Translations under genes and position numbers: made by a program
The notes under the pieces: generated by a model
Database searches by the model: none
What the model was told of the DNA's origin: nothing
The model's input: only the letters and a program-made list of their open reading frames with translations
Part shown: one piece after another, positions 6,125-11,815 of the stretch
How positions within the stretch are numbered: position 1 is the stretch's first letter
Layout of the letters: every line of letters begins with the position of its first letter
From: JBFFXF01 sp041569895
GTDB lineage: Bacteria > Planctomycetota > UBA8108 > JACQVS01
Assembly (NCBI GenBank): GCA_041569895.1
Contig: JBFFXF010000239.1
Location: forward strand, 1 to 11,815
Reading direction: 5' to 3'
Length of the DNA stretch: 11,815 nucleotides

Positions 6125-7528
6125 TCACCGCCCGGCGCTGACCGGGGTGACCTCGCGCTCCCAGCGCTCGAGGTCGGCGCGCAGCGCCTCGACGAGCGCC
6201 GGCTTCTCGCCGCTCCGGTCGCGCGTCTCGCCCCGGTCGGTGTCGAGGTCGAAGAGCAGCGTCTCGCTCTGGCGCGACACCAGCTTCCAGGAACCGCGCC
6301 GCACGGCGCGCTCGTCGCCGTCGCGCCAGAAGAGCGTGCGCGCCGGCAGGGGCTCCCGCCGCAGGAGGTGGCCCGCGAGGCTCGCGCCGTCCAGCTTCAC
6401 GGCGCCGTCTCTGTCCGGGGCGACGCCGGCGAGCTCCAGGAAGGTCGGCATCAGGTCCATCGTCATCGCGGTCTCGCGCGAGACGCTCCCCGGCTCGATG
6501 CGTCCCGGCCACGACGCGATCGCGGGCACGCGGATGCCGCCCTCGAAGAGCGTGCCCTTCTGGCCTCGGAGCGGGCCGTTGCTCGAGATCTCGCCGCGGA
6601 AACGGCCGCCGTAGCTCAGGTAGCCGCCGTTGTCGGACGTGAAGAAGACCAGCGTGCGGCGATCGAGACCGAGGCGGCGCAGAGCCGCGACCAGCCGGCC
6701 GACGCTGCGGTCGAGCGACTCGATCATCGCGCGCACCACCGGACCGACCTCGCCCTCGCCGTGGGGTCCGAGCTTGGTGGGGTTCCAGTAGTCGCGGCCG
6801 CGAACGCGATGCGCGGACTCGCCGGGGCCCTGCCACGGGAAGTGGATCGCCAGGTGCGCGACGTACACGAAGAACGGCCGGTCCCGGTGTCGCTCGACGA
6901 AGTCCACGGCGTGGCGCGTGAGCAGGTCGGTGGTGTAGCCGCGCTCCATGTCGATCTTCTCGCCGCGCCACCAGTCCTCGTCTCCGGAGCGATTGATGTG
7001 GGAGTGATGGTCGCCGTCGCCGCTGACGAGACCACGGAACTCGTCGAAGCCCTGACGCGTCGGCAGGAAGGGAGCGCGGAAGCCGAGATGCCACTTGCCG
7101 TACATCGCGGTCGCGTAGCCGGCTCGCTTCAGCGCCTCGGCGATCGTCACCGCCTCGAGAGGCAGCCCCAGATGCTGATCCCCCCGCGCCGAGAGCGGCC
7201 CCTCGAAATCGCGGCCGAGACGGTTCTGGTAGCGCCCGGTGAGCAGCGCGGCGCGCGTCGGCGTGCACATCGAGCCGTTGGAGTGGAAATCGGTGAAGCG
7301 CATCCCGCCGGCGGCGAGACGGTCGAGGTGCGGCGTCGAGGCCCGCGTCGAGCGCCCCGTCGGGTCATAGCAGCCGAGGTCGCCGTAGCCGAGGTCGTCG
7401 GCGACGATGAGCAGGAAGCTCGGCCGCGACTCCGGTCCTTCCGTCTCGTCCGCGCCCGCTCCGGCGCACGCGACGAGGAGCGAGAGGAGCGCGATGGCGC
7501 GTCGTCGGCGACCGTCGAATGCGCACAT
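6125..7528 (-). CDS. Exported sulfatase (arylsulfatase type, FGly-dependent), possible lipoprotein
   Basis: A 467-residue S1-family sulfatase that would hydrolyse sulfate esters. The activation signature CTPTRAALLTG places the cysteine to be converted to formylglycine at C88. Metal and active-site residues visible are D44-D45 (IVADDLGYGD), R92, K145 and H147 (YGKWHLG), H225/H229 (AHLAIHF), D299-N300 (TSDNGG) and K324 (GQKGTLFEGGIRVP), all canonical. The ATG at 7528 is chosen because a signal peptide follows; GGAG lies 10 nt upstream, and a longer open frame back to 7777 would run into the divergent gene. The signal peptide ends LLVAC (C21), a lipobox, so membrane anchoring is possible; signal peptidase I cleavage after AGA is the alternative. 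A maturase (FGE or anSME) must be encoded elsewhere. Substrate is unknown; sequence style is arylsulfatase A/GALNS-like. Confidence 0.93.
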   Translation of the reverse strand: MCAFDGRRRRAIALLSLLVACAGAGADETEGPESRPSFLLIVADDLGYGDLGCYDPTGRSTRASTPHLDRLAAGGMRFTDFHSNGSMCTPTRAALLTGRYQNRLGRDFEGPLSARGDQHLGLPLEAVTIAEALKRAGYATAMYGKWHLGFRAPFLPTRQGFDEFRGLVSGDGDHHSHINRSGDEDWWRGEKIDMERGYTTDLLTRHAVDFVERHRDRPFFVYVAHLAIHFPWQGPGESAHRVRGRDYWNPTKLGPHGEGEVGPVVRAMIESLDRSVGRLVAALRRLGLDRRTLVFFTSDNGGYLSYGGRFRGEISSNGPLRGQKGTLFEGGIRVPAIASWPGRIEPGSVSRETAMTMDLMPTFLELAGVAPDRDGAVKLDGASLAGHLLRREPLPARTLFWRDGDERAVRRGSWKLVSRQSETLLFDLDTDRGETRDRSGEKPALVEALRADLERWEREVTPVSAGR

Positions 7529-7613
7529 GGGGTCCCGTCTCCGAAGGCGTGTCGTGTCGTTCCGTCCCGCGTGGTGGTAGAGTGTAGCAGAACACGATGT
7601 GAAAGGGTCGAGC
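7529..7613. promoter_or_regulatory. Shared divergent promoter region of the two sulfatases
   Basis: Only 85 bp separate the two start codons, so promoters for both directions must lie here. On the minus strand TGC-TACACT (TACACT at 7586-7581) resembles an extended -10 box for the leftward sulfatase, without a good -35. No convincing box is seen for the rightward gene. An operator here would control both genes together. Confidence 0.35.
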
Positions 7614-9113
7614 ATGCGCGACAGATTGCATGACGGGTTCGATCGGCGCCGGCGCGCCCTCGCGGTGGCGATGACGCTGTGGGCGGTCTGCGCGACGGTG
7701 CCGGTCCATGTCGCGAGCGCGGAGCGGGATGCCGCGAGACGGCCGAGCTTCCTCATCGTCCTCGCGGACGACTGCACCTACAACGACCTGCCGATCTACG
7801 GCGGCGCCAACGCCTTGACGCCGAACATCGACACGCTCGCGTCGCAGGGCCTCACCTTCGACCGCGCCTATCTGGGCTCGGCGATGTGCCAGCCGTGCCG
7901 GTCCGAGCTCTACTCCGGGCTCTATCCCCTGCGCAACGGCTGCGCGTGGAACCATTCCGCCAGTCGCTCGACGGTCACCAGCATGCCGCAGCGACTGCGG
8001 GCGCTCGGCTACCGCGTCGGTCTGGCCGGCAAGGTGCACGTCCGGCCGGCGCCGGCGTTCCCGTTCGAGCGCGTCGGCGGCTTCGACCAGAACTGCGTCC
8101 GCGACCCCACCCGGCCGCACGACCTGCGCCCCATCCGCGAATTCATGTCACGCGACGCCGCGCAGCCGTTCTGCCTCGTCGTGGCGCTCGTCGAGCCGCA
8201 CGTTCCCTGGGTGATGGGCGATCCGTCGCGCTATCCGCCGGAGACGATCCAGCTGCCGCCGAACATCGCCGACACGCCGCGGACGCGCGAGGACTTCGGG
8301 CGGTACCTCGCGGAGATCACCTTCATGGACGGCCAGGTCGGGGAGGTCCTCGCGACGCTCGAGGAGTGCGGACGGGCCCGCGACACGCTGGTGCTCTTCA
8401 GCTCCGAGCAGGGGTCGCAGTTCCCCGGCTGCAAGTGGACCAACTGGGACACCGGCCTGCACACCGCGCTGATCGCCCGCTGGCCGGAGAAGATCGCGGC
8501 CGGGAAGCGCACGCGGGCGCTCGTCCAGTACGCCGATGTGCTGCCGACGCTGGTCGATGCCGCGGGCGGCGACGCCGCGGCGCTCGGGGTGGATGGCTCG
8601 AGCTTCCTGCCCGTCCTCCTCGGAAGGGCGACGGAGCACCGTCGCTTCGTCTACGGCATGCACAACAACGTGCCGGAGGGTCCGCCGTATCCGATCCGCA
8701 CCGTCTCGGACGGCGAGTACCGCTACATCCGGAATCTCGCGCCCGAGGAGATCTACATCGAGAAGCACCTGATGGGCATCAAGGGCGACGGCAAGCTGAA
8801 CAACCCCTACTGGTCGACATGGGTCCGCGAGGCGTGGAACGATCCGCGGACGTACCGTCTCGTCAAGCGCTACATGCGCCGGCCGGCGGAGCAGTTTTAC
8901 CACACCGCGAACGACCCGTACGAGCTCGACAACCTCGCGAGCGACCCGGCGCAGGCCAGGCGACTCGAGCGCTTCGCCGCGGAGCTCGACCGCTGGCTCG
9001 CCGAGCAGGGCGATCCGGGCGCGCCGCTCGACTCGCACGAGGCGCTCGAGGCGGCCCGGCGAGGGAAGCCGCTCTTCCCGCGACCGGCCACCGTGAGGGA
9101 CCCGGCCCGGTGA
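7614..9113 (+). CDS. Exported sulfatase, SEQG subtype
   Basis: A 499-residue S1-family sulfatase, distantly related to its divergent neighbour. The FGly motif is CQPCRSELYSG with C92 as the modified residue and a second cysteine, C95, inside the CxPxR core. Calcium-site residues are D52-D53 (VLADDCTYND), but the usual D-N pair is E265-Q266 (SSEQGSQFPGCKW). K140 and H142 (AGKVHV), H196 (EPHVPW) and K274 are present. The C-terminal part (YRYIRNLAPEE, EQFYHTANDPYELDNLA) is typical of this family's subdomain. The ATG at 7614 has AAAGGG 6 nt upstream and a signal peptide (RRRRALAVAM...HVASA, cleavage near 36); a GTG at 7599 is less likely. The SEQG/KWTNWDTG pattern recalls heparan N-sulfatase-like and related glycan sulfatases, but the substrate cannot be read from the sequence. 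Confidence 0.92.
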   Translation: MRDRLHDGFDRRRRALAVAMTLWAVCATVPVHVASAERDAARRPSFLIVLADDCTYNDLPIYGGANALTPNIDTLASQGLTFDRAYLGSAMCQPCRSELYSGLYPLRNGCAWNHSASRSTVTSMPQRLRALGYRVGLAGKVHVRPAPAFPFERVGGFDQNCVRDPTRPHDLRPIREFMSRDAAQPFCLVVALVEPHVPWVMGDPSRYPPETIQLPPNIADTPRTREDFGRYLAEITFMDGQVGEVLATLEECGRARDTLVLFSSEQGSQFPGCKWTNWDTGLHTALIARWPEKIAAGKRTRALVQYADVLPTLVDAAGGDAAALGVDGSSFLPVLLGRATEHRRFVYGMHNNVPEGPPYPIRTVSDGEYRYIRNLAPEEIYIEKHLMGIKGDGKLNNPYWSTWVREAWNDPRTYRLVKRYMRRPAEQFYHTANDPYELDNLASDPAQARRLERFAAELDRWLAEQGDPGAPLDSHEALEAARRGKPLFPRPATVRDPAR

Positions 9114-9159
9114 AGCGAGCACTGGATCGTGGTCCAGGTCGGAGGGCGACGCTGAGCTC

Positions 9160-9193
9160 GCCGACGTTCGCGGCCGCTGCGTCGGCCTGTTTT
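9160..9193 (+). terminator. Probable intrinsic terminator after the second sulfatase
   Basis: GCCGACG (9160-9166) and CGTCGGC (9180-9186) form a 7-bp stem whose loop contains the self-complementary GCGGCCGC. It is followed by CTGTTTT (T-run 9190-9193). It lies 46 bp after the sulfatase stop and overlaps the TAA of the convergent dioxygenase gene. Confidence 0.5.
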
Positions 9194-10595
9194 ACGTGAC
9201 CACGGGCAGCCCGCCCGCCCGCCAGGCGCTCATGCCGCCGAGGACGTTGGCGACCTCCCGGCGTCCCTCGCGCTCGAGGAACGATGCAGCGATCGAGGCC
9301 CGGTAGCCGCTGCCGCACACGACCGCGACCGGCCGGTCGCGCGGGATCTCCTCGAGACGCCCCTGGATGAGACCGCCATGGACGTGGTTCGCGCCGTCGA
9401 TGTGTCCGCTCTCCCACTCGCGCTCCGTCCGCACGTCCAGCACGAACGGTGGATCCGATCGGAGCCGGCGCGCGAGCTCGTCGACCGAGATGGTCTCGAG
9501 ACGCGACAGCGGGTACCCGCCGGTCTCCCAGCTCTCCATGCCGTCTTCCATATATCCCTGCACGTCGTCGAATCCGACACGCACGAGATGCGTGACCACC
9601 TCGGGCATGTCGGACGGATCGTCCAGGACGATCAGAGTCGGCCGGTCGTACGGAAGCACCCAGCCCGCCCAGGTCGGCAGGTTCGGTCCGAGTGGGATGT
9701 TCACGGCGCCCGGGACGTGAGCTGCCGCGAACGCCTCCTTCGACCGCACGTCGACGATGAGACAGTCCTCGCAGACCCGGTCGTTGACCTCTTTCGCTGA
9801 GAACCGCCGGCCGCCGGGCAGCTCGAGCCCGAGCACCCGCGGCCCCTCCGAGTTCAGCTTCTTCATGCGACGGAAGTACGGGGGCGCGATGGGCATCCCC
9901 GCGAGCAGCGTGCGGATCCACTCAGCCTCGTCGAGCTCGCGAAGGGCGCCGTTGAAGCGCCGCTCGTAGCCGAGGGTCGACGAGCTGCGCGAGCCGATCG
10001 CCTTTCCGCAGAGCGACCCCGCGCCGTGGGCCGGGAACACCTCGGTGAAGTCGGGAAGCCCCGGCAGGCGCTCGAAGACGCTCTGGTAGAGGGCGCTCGC
10101 CAGTTCCCTCCGCGCCTCCTCGCCGAGCAGATCCGGCCGTCCGACGTCGCCGACGAACAGGAAGTCGCCGGAGAGCACGAGCCACGGCGTGTCCTTGCTG
10201 CGCTCGTGGTCGTAGAGCGCCCAGGAGACGTGCTCCGGCGTGTGGCCGGGCGTGTGGATGGCCTGCAGGCGTATGGAGCCGAGCGACACCTCGTCACCAT
10301 CCGAGACGCGCTGATCGGCGTAGGGCGGTGTCCACTGCGCTCCGCCAAGCGAGGACGCGTGAACGGTCACGCCGTCACCGAGACGGTGCTTCAGCTCCGC
10401 CGAGCCGCTGATGAAGTCCGCGTGGACGTGAGTCTCGAGGACGTGGCGAATGCGGAAGCCCTCGCGCCGGGAGAGCGCCATGAGGTCGTCGATGTCCCGC
10501 GTCGGGTCGACGACCGCCGCTTCTCGCGTCCTCTCGTCGGCGACGACGTAAGAATAGATCGAAAGTCCTGGCACGAAGCGCTGGTGAAAGAACAT
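9192..10595 (-). CDS. Persulfide dioxygenase-rhodanese fusion (CstB-like)
   Basis: A 467-residue cytoplasmic enzyme with three domains. The metallo-beta-lactamase domain (1 to about 255) carries THVHADF (H56, H58, D60), TPGHTPEHVSW (H117), LSGDFLFVGDVGRPDL (D144) and FPAH (H190). H56, H117 and D144 correspond to the Fe(II) ligands of ETHE1-type persulfide dioxygenases. A first rhodanese domain (about 265-360) has LDDPSDM where the catalytic Cys loop should be, so it is a pseudo-rhodanese. The second (about 368-464) keeps the active loop CGSGYR (C427). MBL, pseudo-rhodanese and active rhodanese in this order is the layout of Staphylococcus CstB, which turns persulfides into thiosulfate; this function is inferred. 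The ATG at 10595 has GGAGGAG 6 nt upstream. It starts 21 bp after the YgaP-like gene and is last in the operon. Confidence 0.9.
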   Translation of the reverse strand: MFFHQRFVPGLSIYSYVVADERTREAAVVDPTRDIDDLMALSRREGFRIRHVLETHVHADFISGSAELKHRLGDGVTVHASSLGGAQWTPPYADQRVSDGDEVSLGSIRLQAIHTPGHTPEHVSWALYDHERSKDTPWLVLSGDFLFVGDVGRPDLLGEEARRELASALYQSVFERLPGLPDFTEVFPAHGAGSLCGKAIGSRSSSTLGYERRFNGALRELDEAEWIRTLLAGMPIAPPYFRRMKKLNSEGPRVLGLELPGGRRFSAKEVNDRVCEDCLIVDVRSKEAFAAAHVPGAVNIPLGPNLPTWAGWVLPYDRPTLIVLDDPSDMPEVVTHLVRVGFDDVQGYMEDGMESWETGGYPLSRLETISVDELARRLRSDPPFVLDVRTEREWESGHIDGANHVHGGLIQGRLEEIPRDRPVAVVCGSGYRASIAASFLEREGRREVANVLGGMSAWRAGGLPVVT

Positions 10596-10616
10596 CGTGA
10601 ACTCCTCCGCTGAAAC

Positions 10617-11198
10617 TCACTCCCGGCACGCGCCGCGATCGCCCTCACTCGGTCGCCCTTGCTCGATCGCCCTCTCTTTATTCCAGGGCATGCGGGCGAG
10701 CAGCATTCCCATGCCGCACGTGTCGGTGACGCCCGCGAAGATCAACCCGGCGCCGACGAAGGCGGGAATGGCGACGAAGTAGGGGTGCACGAGAAACGCG
10801 AGGACCGAGCCGAGAAGCACCAGCGTTCCGGCGGCGATTCGCACCTGCCGCTCGAGCGAGACCGCCTTCTTGCCGCGCTCCACGTCGAGGCCGGCCTCGA
10901 CCCACGCGTCGATCCCGCCCTCGACGAGGCAGACGTCTTCCACACCCACCCCCTCCAGCCTCGCGGCGGCCTGCTTCGCCCGGGCGCCCGTCTTGCAGAT
11001 GAGGTACAGCGTCGATCCGGGCTTTCCGCTCTCGAGATGACGGCAGGTGTCGGGCGTCAAGGTGTCGAGAGGGACGTTCCGGGCGCCGTCCACGTGGACC
11101 TCCCGGAACTCGACCGGGGTGCGCACGTCGATGACCTCGCGATCCTCGCCCTCGACGCGCTTGCGAGCGAGGATGGTCGGCGTGATGTCCCTGGGCAT
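10617..11198 (-). CDS. YgaP-like membrane-anchored rhodanese (rhodanese + DUF2892)
   Basis: A 193-residue inner-membrane sulfurtransferase. The rhodanese domain (about 1-107) has EVIDVRTPVEF and the active loop CKTGAR (C68). Two adjacent transmembrane segments follow (about 121-138 and 140-159: AAGTLVLLGSVLAFLV and YFVAIPAFVGAGLIFAG), then CGMGMLLARMPWNK, which closely recalls the C-terminus of E. coli YgaP, including a second conserved cysteine (C161). The start is the ATG at 11198, with GGAGG 7 nt upstream; a longer reading to 11300 would overlap arsR and lacks such a site. It follows arsR by 65 bp. E. coli ygaP is likewise paired with an ArsR-family gene, ygaV. The likely role is handling sulfane sulfur at the membrane. 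Confidence 0.9.
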   Translation of the reverse strand: MPRDITPTILARKRVEGEDREVIDVRTPVEFREVHVDGARNVPLDTLTPDTCRHLESGKPGSTLYLICKTGARAKQAAARLEGVGVEDVCLVEGGIDAWVEAGLDVERGKKAVSLERQVRIAAGTLVLLGSVLAFLVHPYFVAIPAFVGAGLIFAGVTDTCGMGMLLARMPWNKERAIEQGRPSEGDRGACRE

Positions 11199-11206
11199 CT
11201 CAGTTC

Positions 11207-11245
11207 CTCCAAAGAATCGCGAAGTGGCGATATGTGCTCCAAAGA
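11207..11245 (-). repeat. 9-bp direct repeat TCTTTGGAG flanking the operator-like site
   Basis: Two exact copies (11245-11237 and 11215-11207 on the minus strand) lie 30 bp apart. The downstream copy supplies the Shine-Dalgarno sequence of the rhodanese gene. The upstream copy has no start codon at a usable distance. Together they bracket the ATCG-N8-CGAT element. Confidence 0.45.
11214..11233 (-). promoter_or_regulatory. Candidate second ArsR operator before the rhodanese gene
   Basis: On the plus strand GAATCG-N8-CGATAT keeps the core ATCG-N8-CGAT found with perfect outer bases at the arsR promoter (11615-11634), with identical spacing and one full CGATAT half-site. It lies between the arsR stop (11264) and the rhodanese ATG (11198). 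No good promoter is seen beside it, so it may tune transcription through the operon or a weak internal promoter. Confidence 0.4.
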
Positions 11246-11263
11246 GAGGGACCCGGAGAGCGG

Positions 11264-11605
11264 TCACCTTCCGGGTCGTCCGAAACGTCCCTCTATGCAC
11301 CGCATCAAGTTCTCGAGGTGCGGCTCGGCGATCCCGTAGAAAATGTTCCTGCCCTCCCGCACGCTGGTCAGGAAACCACAGCGCTGCATCAGCCGGAGGT
11401 GCTCCGAGGCCATGTGGCTCTGGATCTCACACTCCTCCGCGAGCTCCCCGACCGTGTAGCGACCCGAGAGCAAGAGCTGCACCATGCGGAGGCGCGCCGG
11501 ATGGGCGAGGGTCTTCAGGCACTCGGCCGCCTGCGCCAGCGCGTCCCAGTCGAGCCCGTGGCGACGGGCCCTCGAGCCGACTGCTCTGGTTTTCGTCGTG
11601 GCCAT
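11264..11605 (-). CDS. ArsR/SmtB-family repressor, likely sulfur- or thiol-responsive
   Basis: A 113-residue winged-helix dimeric repressor. It opens with CLKTLAHPARLRMVQLLLSG (29-48), then TVGELAEECEIQSHMASEHLRLM with the recognition helix near 60-73, and a wing VREGRNIFYGI (82-92). Cysteines are C29, C59, C76 and C103. The sulfide-sensing members BigR and SqrR use a Cys early in the second helix and another near the C-terminus. By alignment from memory the first position here is Gln43 and the late cysteine is shifted, so the sensing chemistry may differ or be metal-based. It is the first gene of the operon with YgaP-like and CstB-like genes, which argues for reactive-sulfur control. ATG 11605 is the only plausible start; it has no Shine-Dalgarno sequence. 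Confidence 0.9.
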   Translation of the reverse strand: MATTKTRAVGSRARRHGLDWDALAQAAECLKTLAHPARLRMVQLLLSGRYTVGELAEECEIQSHMASEHLRLMQRCGFLTSVREGRNIFYGIAEPHLENLMRCIEGRFGRPGR

Positions 11606-11611
11606 GCAGTA

Positions 11612-11640
11612 ATTATATCGTAAGATCCCGATATTTCGAG
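11612..11640 (-). promoter_or_regulatory. arsR promoter with overlapping operator dyad
   Basis: A perfect -10 box TATAAT (11617-11612, minus strand) lies 6 nt before the arsR ATG. The -35 is weak (TCGAAA, 11639-11634, 16-nt spacer). The perfect dyad ATATCG-N8-CGATAT (11615-11634) fills the spacer and overlaps the -10, the expected place for a repressor. Transcription would start at or within a base or two of the ATG. The stretch is strikingly AT-rich compared with its surroundings. Confidence 0.65.
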
Positions 11641-11678
11641 GTATTTTCCCGAGAACGATCCGCGAGAGCCGACGGGGA

Positions 11679-11815
11679 TCACTCGTGGCGCAGGGCCTCG
11701 ATCGGGTCCATCAGCGCGGCGCGGCGGGCCGGGTAGAGCCCGAAGACGACGCCGACGACGACCGAGATGCCGAACGCCGCCACGATCGACCAGGGGGCGA
11801 TGATCGGCTCGAGAC
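11679..11815 (-). CDS. MacB/FtsX-type ABC transporter permease, C-terminal end (partial)
   Basis: The last 45 or so residues of a permease, running off the right edge. They contain a transmembrane segment (SIVAAFGISVVVGVVFGLYP) and end PARRAALMDPIEALRHE, the very typical C-terminus of MacB-like permeases (FtsX fold), which export peptides or act as mechanotransmission units. The TGA is at 11681-11679. It is on the same strand as arsR, 73 bp before it, but arsR has its own promoter. Which MacB subtype and whether an ATPase domain is fused cannot be seen. Confidence 0.9.
   Translation of the reverse strand, partial: LEPIIAPWSIVAAFGISVVVGVVFGLYPARRAALMDPIEALRHE

Noticed and set aside
6044..7633. 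A 529-codon open frame on the plus strand
   Set aside because: It is antisense to a sulfatase with all catalytic motifs intact; its translation has no recognisable family.
7529..7777. N-terminal extension of the leftward sulfatase to 7777
   Set aside because: It would overlap the start of the divergent sulfatase and place the signal peptide in the middle of the protein; the ATG at 7528 explains the export signal.
11199..11300. N-terminal extension of the YgaP-like rhodanese to 11300
   Set aside because: It would overlap arsR, and the ATG at 11198 has a strong GGAGG site and begins directly before the rhodanese domain.
6125..11605. A functional link between the sulfatases and the persulfide operon
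   Set aside because: Sulfatases release sulfate, not sulfide; the two groups have separate promoters and convergent ends, so nearness alone does not support a shared pathway.
1..11815. CRISPR arrays, tRNA or rRNA genes, insertion sequences
   Set aside because: No regularly spaced repeats, no cloverleaf or rRNA-like stretches and no transposase motifs were seen on reading through the window.

Overview
The window is GC-rich bacterial chromosome. Formylglycine-type sulfatases, a CotH kinase-like protein with EF-hands and a secreted protein ending in dockerin-like GDA...ITDA...LNFLFLGG repeats together suggest an uncultured Planctomycetota-like lineage. This assignment is inference: no rRNA or marker gene is present.

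Layout. (1) 72-2273 (+): a secreted CotH-family protein whose kinase-like domain is interrupted by a Gly/Arg/Phe-rich tract and several EF-hand loops. (2) 2465-5332 (+): a large secreted multidomain protein with its own promoter, a duplicated carbohydrate-binding-like module and a C-terminal dockerin-like pair. (3) 5333-5453: two perfect hairpins between convergent genes. (4) 5454-5891 (-): an Hsp20 small heat-shock protein. Its leader can fold into a fourU-type RNA thermometer over the ribosome binding site, and a sigma54-like promoter lies upstream. (5) 6125-7528 (-) and 7614-9113 (+): two divergently transcribed exported sulfatases of different subtypes. (6) 11605 down to 9192 (-): a sulfur-stress operon made of an ArsR-family repressor, a YgaP-like membrane rhodanese and a CstB-like persulfide dioxygenase-rhodanese. 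(7) 11679-11815 (-): the C-terminal end of a MacB/FtsX-type ABC transporter permease, cut by the window edge.

How the parts work together. Genes 1, 2, 4 and 5 (CotH-like protein, multidomain protein and the two sulfatases) look like envelope or extracellular proteins that modify, bind or desulfate polymers. The operon at 9192-11605 has the layout of known reactive-sulfur detoxification units (E. coli ygaVP, S. aureus cst, BigR/SqrR systems). An AT-rich promoter with a dyad ATCG-N8-CGAT core sits directly at the arsR start codon, and the same core with the same spacing recurs before the rhodanese gene, which suggests autoregulation at two points. The least ordinary signals are the Hsp20 leader, the probably leaderless arsR with its repeated operator, the unusual cysteine set of that repressor, and the EF-hand-split CotH protein.
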